Below, in pieces: positions 54,656-62,777 of a stretch of DNA of 64,000 nt. Position numbers and translations under genes: made by a program. The notes under the pieces were generated by a model that saw only the letters and a list, made by a program, of their open reading frames with translations, made no database searches and was not told where the DNA came from. Source of the stretch: Actinocatenispora thailandica (GTDB taxonomy: Bacteria; Actinomycetota; Actinomycetes; Mycobacteriales; Micromonosporaceae); contig NZ_AP023355.1 of the NCBI RefSeq assembly GCF_016865425.1, positions 1,176,198 through 1,240,197 of the forward strand, read 5' to 3'. The stretch's first letter is position 1. The number at the start of each line of letters is the position of its first letter.

Positions 54656-56463
54656 CGTTTCGTCGGCTTCGCTTGCCAGTTTCCGGACACGCCCGCCATC
54701 AGCAGCCGGACCAGCTGCTTGCGGGCCACCATCACCGCGACCAGCGGCACCACCGAGAACAGCACCGTCGCACCGGCGACGTGCCCGGTGCCGGTGGTGT
54801 AGTAGCGCAGCTGGCCGAGCAGGCTCAGCCCGATCGGGGACAGCTGCGGCGGCGCGAACAGCAGCCCGACCGCGACGTCGTTCCACACCTGCACGAACTG
54901 GAGTACGCCGGCGGCGAAGAGGTTCGGCCCGACCTGGGTCAGGGTGGCCCGCGCCGGGCCGGCCTGGTCGGCGCCGTGGTGGATCACCGCCTGCCGCATC
55001 TGTTCCGGTGACAGCGAACCGAACGCGCCGTACAGCAGGGCGGTGGTCAGCGGGATCCCGAGCGCCAGGTGCGCCAGGACGAACGCCTGGCCGGTGCCGG
55101 ACAGTCGGGCCGCACCGAGCGTCTGCACCAGCGGGATGGTGATCGCCTGCACCGGGACGGTGGCGCAGACCACCACGATCGTCAGCACCGTGCCGCGGCC
55201 GGGTGGTCGCAGCCAGCCCAGCGCGTACGCGGCGGGGCCGGCGAACGCGACCACCAGCACCGCGACCAGCAGCGCGAACAGCCCGGTACCGAGGTAGTTG
55301 CCGAGCATCCCGCCGGCGCCGAGCACCTCGGCGAACGAGGCCAGCGACAGGGCACCGGACAGCCCGTCGGAGGCCAGCGTCGCGTCCGCGTGCAGCGACG
55401 CGAACACCAGCAGCAGCGCCGGGATCAGCCACAGCACGATCGCCGCCACGCACAGCGCCTGGGCGAGCCGGTGCCGCAGCCCGGAGTACCGGGCGGGCAG
55501 GTGCCGGTCCCACACGGTGACGTCCACCGGCGGCATCCGCCACTGGGCCCGGAACGAGATCAGCGGCAGCACCACGGTCAGCGCCAGCACCGCGAACCAC
55601 AGCACCGACAGGGCCGCCGCCGGCCCGGCGGTCGGTCCGGCGCCGTACCGCCAGACGTGCAGCGCGAGCACCTCACCGGCCGGCTGGCTGGATCCGGGCA
55701 CCAGCGCGAGCAGCAGGTCGAAGCTGCGGGCCGAGAACAGCCCGGCGAGGCCGACCAGCAGGGCGGCGACCCGGCGCAGGATCGGCCAGTACAGCCAGCG
55801 GTAGACCTCCCGGCGGCGGCCGGTCTCGGCCATGATCATGGACACCTGCTGGCTCGGGATCGCGTCCAGCACCCGCCGGAACACCACCACCGACAGCCCC
55901 AGGTAGGCCCAGACGAACGCGGACATCATCGCGAACGTGACCAGGCCCGGCCCGAGGGCCTGCGGTGCGTGCGACCCGACCAGCCGGCCCAGCAGCGCGG
56001 TCACCAGGCCGCGGCTCGGATCCGGGTCGTACAGCAGCCGGAACGACACCGCGGTCGCGAGCATCGGCAGCGCCATCGGCGCCACCAGCACGACCGTCAG
56101 GACACCGGCCCGGCGGACCCGCCGCGACACCACGGCGAGCAGGTAGCCGACCGCGGTCAGCACCACCGGGAGCGCGACCGCCCAGGCCAGCGTCCGCAGC
56201 AGCGCGCGGCGGGCGAGCGGGTCGGACCAGGCGTCGGTGAAGTTGGCCAGGCAGACACCGCGGCAGCCGATGGTGAGGCTGTCCACCACGGTCCGGATCG
56301 CCGGCCACACCAGCAGCCCGCCGACCACCAGCGTGGCCGGCGCGAGGTAGAGGTAGGCGCGGCGGGTCTCCGGGCGGACCCGGTCGCGCCGCACCGGCCC
56401 GGCGTCGTCGAGCACCAGCAGCCGGTCGACCGGTCGCATCCGGGACGGTGGGGCGGTCGTCAT
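54652..56463 (-). CDS. Fused ABC permease (MalF-MalG type)
   Basis: A 603-aa membrane protein that joins two binding-protein-dependent permease domains. Domain 1 (about 35-310) has an EAA-like loop near MIMAETGRRREVYRWLYW; domain 2 (about 330-590) has a second such loop, RQAVIHHGADQAGPARATLT. A normal CUT1 sugar importer encodes these as separate MalF- and MalG-like proteins. About twelve helices are expected. The start overlaps the binding-protein stop and its own stop overlaps the STAND gene start, both as ATGA, so fixed stoichiometry with its neighbours is likely. Confidence 0.9.
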   Translation of the reverse strand: MTTAPPSRMRPVDRLLVLDDAGPVRRDRVRPETRRAYLYLAPATLVVGGLLVWPAIRTVVDSLTIGCRGVCLANFTDAWSDPLARRALLRTLAWAVALPVVLTAVGYLLAVVSRRVRRAGVLTVVLVAPMALPMLATAVSFRLLYDPDPSRGLVTALLGRLVGSHAPQALGPGLVTFAMMSAFVWAYLGLSVVVFRRVLDAIPSQQVSMIMAETGRRREVYRWLYWPILRRVAALLVGLAGLFSARSFDLLLALVPGSSQPAGEVLALHVWRYGAGPTAGPAAALSVLWFAVLALTVVLPLISFRAQWRMPPVDVTVWDRHLPARYSGLRHRLAQALCVAAIVLWLIPALLLVFASLHADATLASDGLSGALSLASFAEVLGAGGMLGNYLGTGLFALLVAVLVVAFAGPAAYALGWLRPPGRGTVLTIVVVCATVPVQAITIPLVQTLGAARLSGTGQAFVLAHLALGIPLTTALLYGAFGSLSPEQMRQAVIHHGADQAGPARATLTQVGPNLFAAGVLQFVQVWNDVAVGLLFAPPQLSPIGLSLLGQLRYYTTGTGHVAGATVLFSVVPLVAVMVARKQLVRLLMAGVSGNWQAKPTKR

Positions 56464-57758
56464 CGCGGCCTCCCGGTCGCCAGGTCGAACTGGCGCACCG
56501 CCTCGTCCACCGCCCGCCCGACCGGTGCGCCGCCGGTGACCGCGCGGAAGAAGTCGGACAGGATCAGCCAGCTGCCCTTCCCGTCGTCGCCGATCAGCTT
56601 GCCGGTCAGCTGGTCGGACAGGTCGAACCGGACCTCCGCGGTGGGATCGCTGATCTCGCCGGCCAGTTGCCGCATCCGGGCCTGCGGGTACTCCACGGTC
56701 AGGTTCTGCTGGTACGGGGCGACCAGGAAGCCGGCGTCCGCCCACGGCGTCGCGGCCGCCTTGGTGGTCAGGTACTCCATCAGGTCCAGCCCGGCGGTGC
56801 TGCGGCGCAGCAGCACCGCCACGTCCCCGGCGACGATCTGCGGTCGCCGGCGCCCCTCCACCGGCGGGAACGGGAAGCACGACGGCTCGTCGGCGGAATG
56901 CAGGTCGGACACGATGGGGGCGACGAAGTCACCCTCGAACAGCATCCCGGCGCGGTGCTCGCCGAACACCTGCGCGACCGACGCGTCGAACGGGGTGAGC
57001 AGCGCGCGGGCGCCGCCGTAGGGCAGCGTGTTCGGCAGCGACCACAGCTCGCCGAGGTTGCGCAGCGCGTGCCGGACGATGTCGACGTCCCAGTCCGCCT
57101 GCGGTGAGACCAGCGCGTCGTACGCGTTGCCGGTCTGGTCGTTGCTGTTGAGCGAGGCCAGCACGTTCTCGAACCAGTCGGTGAGCACCCAGCCGTCGGC
57201 CGCGCCGATCGCGAGCGGCGATTGGCCGCGGACCGGCCACCGCTTGACGAGGTCGACGAACTCGGCCCAGGTCTGCGGCGGTTGCTGGATCAGCGGATCG
57301 CCGTCCGCCGCCGGGAACAGCGCGCTCTGCCGGTACCAGAACAGCGACTTGTGCGCGATCTTCACCCAGCACCCGTACAGGGTGCCGTCGACGCCGGCGA
57401 GGGTGCGCCAGTAGTCCGGGAGGTTCGCGCCGTACTTCCGGTCCGGCAGCTCGACCAGGTGGCCGGCGTTGGCGTACTCGGTGATCAGCGATGGCTCGGA
57501 CAGCACCGCCACGTCCGGCCGGTTGTCCGCGGCCAGCCGGGCGGACAGCATCGCGTCGACGCCGTTGCCGTTGGCCACCACGATCCGGACCGAGTGACCG
57601 AACTCGGCGGTGAAGCCGGCGAGGACCTTGCGGAACGCGGCGAGCTCCGGCCCACCCCAGGCGCACACCACCTCCAGCCCGTGGCTGGTGCTGGCGCAGC
57701 CGGTGAGCGGCAGCGCGGCGGTGGCCGCGCCGGCGGCGAGCAGGGTGCGGCGCTTCAC
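56460..57758 (-). CDS. ABC sugar-type substrate-binding lipoprotein
   Basis: A 432-aa extracytoplasmic binding protein with an Arg-rich start, a short hydrophobic segment and lipobox LTGC (Cys21). The mature protein follows the family 1/8 solute-binding pattern (CAWGGPELAAFRKVLAGFTA, PDVAVLSEPSLITEYANAG, TWAEFVDLVKRWPV, GMLFEGDFV). The substrate is probably a carbohydrate, by family only. The GTG start overlaps the stop of the degenerate ATPase gene (GTGA) and the TGA overlaps the permease ATG. Confidence 0.93.
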   Translation of the reverse strand: MKRRTLLAAGAATAALPLTGCASTSHGLEVVCAWGGPELAAFRKVLAGFTAEFGHSVRIVVANGNGVDAMLSARLAADNRPDVAVLSEPSLITEYANAGHLVELPDRKYGANLPDYWRTLAGVDGTLYGCWVKIAHKSLFWYRQSALFPAADGDPLIQQPPQTWAEFVDLVKRWPVRGQSPLAIGAADGWVLTDWFENVLASLNSNDQTGNAYDALVSPQADWDVDIVRHALRNLGELWSLPNTLPYGGARALLTPFDASVAQVFGEHRAGMLFEGDFVAPIVSDLHSADEPSCFPFPPVEGRRRPQIVAGDVAVLLRRSTAGLDLMEYLTTKAAATPWADAGFLVAPYQQNLTVEYPQARMRQLAGEISDPTAEVRFDLSDQLTGKLIGDDGKGSWLILSDFFRAVTGGAPVGRAVDEAVRQFDLATGRPR

Positions 57759-58927
57759 GACGGCGCCCCCGGAGGATCCGTTGCCAGCGGCGGCAGCGGG
57801 GCCGACGGCGCGGCGGCGTCCAGCGGCACCCGGACCGCGCGGCCGGGCGTGGCCGACACCCGGACCCGGTGCCCGACCGGTACCGGGCGGCGGAGCCGGA
57901 GCAGCCAGTCGCGGCGACCACCGGCGACGGCACGGACCCGCTGGAACCGCGGCCGCTCGTGCGGCCCGAGTACCTCGACGACGAGCTGGCTGCCGCGGGC
58001 CCGGCCGGCGCTGCCAGCAGGGCTGGTGGTGGGCGCGCCGACCGCCATCCAGTCGGCACCCGGCGCCGGGGCGGGCCCCGGCACACCCCATTCCGTGGGC
58101 CAGTCGTCGACCGGCACGATCAGCATCGGATCGCCGTAGAGCACCGCGGCGGCGTCGACCGAGGCCGGCCGGACCACTGCGGCCGTCGGCCCCTGCGCCA
58201 CCACGGTGCCGCGGTAGCCGACCACGACCACCCAGTCGATCGCGTACGGGTCGGTGCGGGCGCGCAGCAGCCCCGGCCGATCGGTGCAGAGCAGCACGGC
58301 GAGGTCCGGCCGCTGCGCGCGGGCCTGGTCGAGCAGCTGGACGTACGCGTCGTCGGGTTCCTGGCCGCCGGTGGCGTCGACCACCAGGACGGGCCGGCCG
58401 TGCAGCAGTGCCCGGCCCAGCGCGGTGAGCATCCGCTGCGCCGCGCTGACCCGGTCCGGCACGTACCGCTCGACCGCGGAGAGCCGGAAGGCGGCGAGCA
58501 TCCGGTCGACCTGGTCGCTGTCCTGGCCGTACCGGCGCCAGCGGATCCGCCGGCGTTCCAGCCAGCCGGCGGTGGACTCCTCGCGGGCCCGGATCTCCTC
58601 CCGCAGCCGCACGCCGAACAGCATGTTGCGGCGCAGCGAGAGCTGGGGGAGCAGGCCGCCGCCGGACGGCACGAACGCGCACGGTGCGACCTCGCCGGAC
58701 CAGTGCTGGTCGCCGAACCGGATCCGGCCGTCCGCCGGCTCGTCCAGGCCGGCCACCGCGCGGGCCAGCCGGGTACCGCCGAACCCGGTCTCGCCGATCA
58801 CTGCGACCACCTGACCGGGCGCGACCGCGCAGCTCAGACCGTCGATGGCCCGGCCGGGGACGGCACCGGCCACGGTCGGGGCCAGGTCGAGATCGCTGAG
58901 TTCAAGGTCTGGGCACATGCCTCGCAT
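57755..58927 (-). CDS. Degenerate MalK-like ABC ATPase (probable pseudo-ATPase)
   Basis: A 390-aa protein with the fold pattern of a sugar-import ATPase plus a C-terminal OB/TOBE-like region (from about 225), but its catalytic motifs are altered: Walker A is G45-E-T-G-F-G-G-T52 (Lys to Gly), the LSGGQ signature is V160-S-A-A-Q, Walker B is V-L-V-V-D-A (catalytic Glu to Ala), the Q-loop Gln region reads VPSGGG, and no H-loop His follows (CTDRP). It should not hydrolyse ATP normally. It is the first gene of a tightly coupled operon with binding protein, fused permease and STAND protein. ATG at 58927; 58918 is an alternative. Confidence 0.88.
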   Translation of the reverse strand: MRGMCPDLELSDLDLAPTVAGAVPGRAIDGLSCAVAPGQVVAVIGETGFGGTRLARAVAGLDEPADGRIRFGDQHWSGEVAPCAFVPSGGGLLPQLSLRRNMLFGVRLREEIRAREESTAGWLERRRIRWRRYGQDSDQVDRMLAAFRLSAVERYVPDRVSAAQRMLTALGRALLHGRPVLVVDATGGQEPDDAYVQLLDQARAQRPDLAVLLCTDRPGLLRARTDPYAIDWVVVVGYRGTVVAQGPTAAVVRPASVDAAAVLYGDPMLIVPVDDWPTEWGVPGPAPAPGADWMAVGAPTTSPAGSAGRARGSQLVVEVLGPHERPRFQRVRAVAGGRRDWLLRLRRPVPVGHRVRVSATPGRAVRVPLDAAAPSAPLPPLATDPPGAPS

Positions 58928-58961
58928 CCGGCTGGAGAGGTCCTGACGGGAAGGCCCTCCG

Positions 58962-58990
58962 GTGTGACAGCTGCCTACCGCGCGTCACAC
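58962..58990. promoter_or_regulatory. GTGTGAC...GTCACAC inverted repeat, ABC-STAND leader
   Basis: GTGTGAC (58962-58968) and GTCACAC (58984-58990) are perfect 7-bp arms around 15 nt, lying 35-63 nt upstream of the pseudo-ATPase start. They could bind a regulator or form a hairpin in the leader. Confidence 0.45.
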
Positions 58991-59005
58991 CCTAGTCGAA
59001 TATCG

Positions 59006-59040
59006 GACATCATGATGTCGACCGTACGACATCGACGATG
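59006..59040. promoter_or_regulatory. GACATCATGATGTC palindrome, candidate ABC-STAND operon operator
   Basis: A perfect 14-bp palindrome (59006-59019) sits 79 nt upstream of the operon's first start. A related, imperfect copy GACATCGACGATG follows at 59028-59040, 22 bp away. The pair resembles LacI- or GntR-type operators, as is usual for sugar importers, but no regulator gene is adjacent. Confidence 0.6.
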
Positions 59041-59094
59041 GTGGATCCATCGGCGAAACGCGGCGGACCTGCCGCGATGACGCAGCGAGAACGA

Positions 59095-60297
59095 TCAGTG
59101 ACAGGACGGTAACGGGGGCAGTTCGCTGACCCGTACCAGGCTGGGCGCCGCGGCGCCGCCGCCCTTGGCGGCCGGCGCGTACCCGACGGCGAGCGCGTCG
59201 CCGGTCGCCTCGGTGTAGCCGTACCGCGGGGTCAGCTTCGTGTACGCACCGGTGCGCAGGTCCGCGGCGAACTGCGCGGTGCCGTCGTCCCACGTCACCA
59301 GCGGTCCCGCGGCGCGGACCCACTGCACGTTCCGGCCGGTCGACACGTGCCGCACCTTGACCGGGGCACGCCAGCCGGACCGCCACACCCACAGCGTGCG
59401 CACGTCCGCGCCGACCCACGCCACCACCCCGCTGCCGGTACCGACGATGAACGCCGGGCCGCGCACCGCCGCGAGCGTCGCCGGCAGCGTCACCGGTGCG
59501 CCGTCGGCCAGCCGTACCGCGTGCAGCTCGGTCAGCGCGTCCGGTCGCGCCGACTCCGGCCACACCAGGTCGGCGTCGAACAGGAACGGCGCGCCCGGAT
59601 GCCCGGCCCGCACCACCCGGTCGGTACCGGTGGCGAACGAGTACCGGTGCAGCGCGGTGCTGCCGTCCGGGCGGCCGGCGGTCCAGGCCGCCACCCCGGC
59701 GGCGACCACCGGGTACAGCAGCGGGCTCGGCACCGGGTTACCGGCGGAGTCGACCGCGTTGCCGGCCAGCCGGTGTGGTTCGCCGCCGGTGACCGAGTCC
59801 CAGCCGTACAGGGTCCAGGAGGACAGGTCGGACGGGTTGTGGCTGACCGAGAAGACCAGGTACCGGCCGTCGAACGCGGCGCCGTAGAGCTGGTCGGTGT
59901 CCGGGTGCGCGAGCGAGAGCACCCGGGTGCGCCGGCCGTCCCGCCAGAACACCACGCTGCGCCGGTCGGCGGTACGGTCGTCGACCACCGCGGTCGCGCC
60001 GTCCGCGCCGACCGCGTGCACCACCAGCGTCTCGCCGGCACGCTGGGGCAACCGGTCGCCGTGCAGCGCCCGCCGCCAGCTCGCCGGCTGCGCGACCGGG
60101 CAGAAGTCCGCCGCCGGCGCCGCGTCGGGCACCGCGGTACCGGCCGGGGGAGTGGGGCTCGCGCTCGGGGTGCGCGACGCGGCCGACCCGGCACCCTCGT
60201 CGGATGCCGGGTCGGCCGCGGTGTCGCAGCCGGCGAGCAGCAGCAGCGCCGCCCCACCGGCCAGCAGCCGGCGCCTACCAGACGTAGCCACGGCCAC
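59095..60297 (-). CDS. Beta-propeller-like lipoprotein
   Basis: A 400-aa lipoprotein: RRRLLAGGAALLLLAGC is a lipobox signal (Cys24). A Ser/Pro/Thr-rich spacer follows, then blade-like beta repeats (LYGAAFDGRYLVFSVSHNP, LYGWDSVTGGEPHRLAG, VAWVGADVRTLWVW). It is probably an extracytoplasmic binding or accessory protein. The GTG start overlaps the end of the C39-like peptidase gene by 23 nt, indicating a two-gene transcript. Confidence 0.85.
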   Translation of the reverse strand: MAVATSGRRRLLAGGAALLLLAGCDTAADPASDEGAGSAASRTPSASPTPPAGTAVPDAAPAADFCPVAQPASWRRALHGDRLPQRAGETLVVHAVGADGATAVVDDRTADRRSVVFWRDGRRTRVLSLAHPDTDQLYGAAFDGRYLVFSVSHNPSDLSSWTLYGWDSVTGGEPHRLAGNAVDSAGNPVPSPLLYPVVAAGVAAWTAGRPDGSTALHRYSFATGTDRVVRAGHPGAPFLFDADLVWPESARPDALTELHAVRLADGAPVTLPATLAAVRGPAFIVGTGSGVVAWVGADVRTLWVWRSGWRAPVKVRHVSTGRNVQWVRAAGPLVTWDDGTAQFAADLRTGAYTKLTPRYGYTEATGDALAVGYAPAAKGGGAAAPSLVRVSELPPLPSCH

Positions 60298-61132
60298 CGT
60301 TGATCGTGGTGATGGTGGCCGACGACATGGTCGAGTACGCCGGTACGCCGGACGACCAGGAGATGCTCCCGGCGCCGTGCACCGAGTCCTGGTAGCGGGT
60401 GTACGTGCCGGAGCCCGAGTACCCGCGCATCGTGTAGTAGTGGAAGATCTCCTGGTTGCCGGGGTGGCCGACCAGGTGTGGCCCGCCCGGTACCTCCCAG
60501 GCGTCGCCGATCAGGTCCCAGCCGTTGTTGATGTCGGCGACCAGCCGGGTCTTGTAGGTCGACTTCTCCTTGGCGGTCGGGTCGTACGACAGGCCCACCG
60601 GGTAGTAGGTGGCGCCCTGCCCGTGCAGCTTGTACGTGAGCACGTCGGCGACCGGGTAGCCGGTCTGGTACGCCTTCGGTACCGCCGCGTTGCGGCCGGA
60701 CCAGTCGGTGCCGTCGACGGTGGTGCGCAGCAGCTTCGCGGTACTGCTCTGGCTCAGCGACACCCCGCGCATCTTCAGCGCGCCGGCCACCGCGGCCGGG
60801 CCGCACCAGTAGTAGGTCTGCTGTGCCTGCTGGGTGCCCTTGAGCGACTTGGCCGTACTGGCCGCCGTCGCCCCGGGCCGCGCCGCCTCGGCCCGGACCC
60901 GGGCCATGGTGCGCTGCGCGGCCTCGGTCCGGCGCTGCAGGCCGGACCGCGCCGCCGCGCTCAGCGGTACGTGCGGGTCGGTGTCGTGTGCCGCCTTGTA
61001 CGCGGCGGCCGAGTGGGTCGGCTGCTCCGGTGCCACGCCGATCGGCGTGGCCGCGGCTGGTACCGCGGTCAGCGTCGCGACCAGGCCGACGCCGGACACC
61101 ACCGACAACAGGAGTCGGGTACGAACTGCCAC
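60275..61132 (-). CDS. Secreted C39-like cysteine peptidase
   Basis: A 285-aa exported protein. A signal peptide (RTRLLLSVVSGVGLVATLTA to VPAAA) precedes a helical prosegment and a papain-like C39-type domain with the nucleophile motif Q-x3-Y-Y-W-C110-G-P-A and a later His in EIFHYYTMRGY. It could cleave peptides or act in cell-wall turnover. A GGGGGAGG lies before the GTG at 61132. The beta-propeller lipoprotein gene overlaps its 3' end, suggesting a functional pair. Confidence 0.85.
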   Translation of the reverse strand: MAVRTRLLLSVVSGVGLVATLTAVPAAATPIGVAPEQPTHSAAAYKAAHDTDPHVPLSAAARSGLQRRTEAAQRTMARVRAEAARPGATAASTAKSLKGTQQAQQTYYWCGPAAVAGALKMRGVSLSQSSTAKLLRTTVDGTDWSGRNAAVPKAYQTGYPVADVLTYKLHGQGATYYPVGLSYDPTAKEKSTYKTRLVADINNGWDLIGDAWEVPGGPHLVGHPGNQEIFHYYTMRGYSGSGTYTRYQDSVHGAGSISWSSGVPAYSTMSSATITTINGGRGYVW

Positions 61133-61162
61133 AAGGTCCTCCCCCGGGGGCCGCCGGCGCTC

Positions 61163-61207
61163 GGGGCCCGACAGGAAGGACTGTCGGCGCCTGCCTGGCA
61201 GGGCCCC
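61163..61207 (-). ncRNA. Structured 5' leader upstream of the C39-like peptidase
   Basis: Read on the minus strand, GGGGCCC and GGGCCCC close an outer stem that encloses two hairpins, one with arms CCTGCC/GGCAGG and one with arms CCGACAG/CTGTCGG around TCCTTC. This forms a plausible three-way junction ending 30 nt before the start codon. It does not match the c-di-AMP (ydaO) riboswitch consensus. It could be an attenuator or a protein-binding leader. Confidence 0.4.
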
Positions 61208-61726
61208 GTGGCCGGTCGAACGGTCATACCGGCGCGTGGCCGGTCGTCCGGTCCCGCCGGTACGCCGGCGGAGCCGCGCGGGGAGCGTCGGTGCGCCGTG
61301 CGACGCCGTCCTCACCCCGCGTCGTCGACGCTAGACGTCAACTGGAGGTCGAGCCGGATCTTCCCGGTATTTCCCTCCTGCGTGACGTTGCGCACGCCAT
61401 AAACGCCGCCCCGGAAGCGGAGGCGGTCTGGCACGCGCTCCCCGCCAGCGGGTACCTGCCGGGCACCGGCCGGCCCGACTCGGCGAGCTGCGGCCGGCGC
61501 CGGACGCGATCCGGCACGGCCGCGCCGGTCCCCGAGCAGGTGCCCGGACGCGTGGGCCGGCGGCCGGGGTCGCGGGGCCCGGCCCGCGGTCGAGCGGCCC
61601 CGAGATCGGCCCGGCGCAGCCGGTCACGGGGCCCGCGACAGCCTCTAAGCTGTTCCCCGGTCACGGCCCGGGCCCAGCGTCGTCGTCCGGCCGTCGGATC
61701 GTGGGTACGACGAAAGGCAGGACGAC
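61208..61726. other. Divergent intergenic region, C39 peptidase / CE7 esterase
   Basis: The 519-nt gap contains the promoters for both directions. A less GC-rich stretch near 61330-61400 (CTAGACGTCAAC, ATAAACGCC) is the best promoter candidate. Open frames present on both strands are Arg/Gly/Pro-rich and without ribosome sites; I call no gene. Confidence 0.5.
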
Positions 61727-62698
61727 ATGCTGGTGGACTGGCCACTGGAACGGCTCCGGGAGTACCGGCCGGAGCGCAGCGAACCCGCCGACTTCGACGA
61801 GTTCTGGGCGGGCACGCTGAAGCAGGCCAGGGCGAAGGCGGGCCCGGCGACGTTCACCCCGCACGACGCGGCGCTGGCCACCGTCGAGGTGTTCGACCTG
61901 ACCTTCGCCGGCTTCGACGGGCAGCCGGTGCGCGGCTGGTTCGTGCTGCCCACCGGGGTCGAGGGCCCGTTGCCCTGCGTGGTCGAGTACATCGGCTACA
62001 ACGGTGGCCGCGGGCTCGCGCACGAGCGGCTCGACTGGTCGGCGGCCGGCTACGCGCACCTGATCATGGACACCCGCGGCCAGGGCTCGAACGGCTCGAC
62101 GGCCGGCGCCACCGCCGACCCCGACCCGGTGGGGCTGCCCAACACGCCGGGGTTCATGACCCGCGGCATCACCGACCCGGAAAGCTACTACTACCGCCGG
62201 GTGTTCACCGACGCGGTGCGCGCGGTGGAGGTGGCGCGCGAGCACCCCCGGGTCGACCCGGACCGGGTCGTCGTCGCCGGCGGCAGCCAGGGCGGCGGCA
62301 TCACGATCGCGGTCGCCGGCCTCGTGGACGGGCTGTACGCGGCGCTGCCGGACGTGCCGTTCCTGTGCCACTACCGGCGCGCCACCGAGATCACCGACAA
62401 GAACCCGTACCACGAGATCACCCAGTACTGCCGGACCCACCGGGACGCCACCGAGCGGGTGTTCGCCTCGCTGGCGTACTTCGACGGGGTCAACTTCGCC
62501 GCCCGGGCGAGCGCGCCGGCGCTGTTCTCGGTCGGGCTGATGGACGCGGTCTGCCCGCCGTCGACGGTGTTCGCCGCGTACAACCACTGGGCCGGAACGA
62601 ACAAGGACATCCGGGTCTGGCCGTACAACGAGCACGAGGGCGGCGCCGCCTTCCAGCGCGCGGAACAGTTGCGTTACGTTCGCGACCTGCTTCGCTGA
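61727..62698 (+). CDS. Acetylxylan esterase / cephalosporin-C deacetylase (CE7)
   Basis: A 323-aa cytoplasmic alpha/beta hydrolase of carbohydrate esterase family 7. The nucleophile is S187 in GGSQGG; RGQGS before it forms part of the oxyanion region; the acid D (GLMDAVCPPST) and His (YNEHEGG) complete the triad. It removes acetyl groups from small xylo-oligosaccharides and related molecules. Start ATG 61727 behind AAAGGCAGGAC. No sugar operon surrounds it; the S9 peptidase gene follows after 79 nt. Confidence 0.95.
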   Translation: MLVDWPLERLREYRPERSEPADFDEFWAGTLKQARAKAGPATFTPHDAALATVEVFDLTFAGFDGQPVRGWFVLPTGVEGPLPCVVEYIGYNGGRGLAHERLDWSAAGYAHLIMDTRGQGSNGSTAGATADPDPVGLPNTPGFMTRGITDPESYYYRRVFTDAVRAVEVAREHPRVDPDRVVVAGGSQGGGITIAVAGLVDGLYAALPDVPFLCHYRRATEITDKNPYHEITQYCRTHRDATERVFASLAYFDGVNFAARASAPALFSVGLMDAVCPPSTVFAAYNHWAGTNKDIRVWPYNEHEGGAAFQRAEQLRYVRDLLR

Positions 62699-62777
62699 CC
62701 CCCCGGAAACCGTGGCATCGTGCTGGTCATGATCCAATCCAGCACGTGTCTCTCGGCCGGCGACCCGGGGGGCCGGC

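Noticed and set aside
52289-58927. Ordinary complete sugar ABC importer
   Set aside because: The ATPase lacks the Walker A lysine, signature and catalytic glutamate, so it cannot be a standard transporter ATPase.
61163-61207. c-di-AMP (ydaO) riboswitch before the peptidase gene
   Set aside because: The conserved core sequences of that riboswitch are absent; only nested stems are seen.
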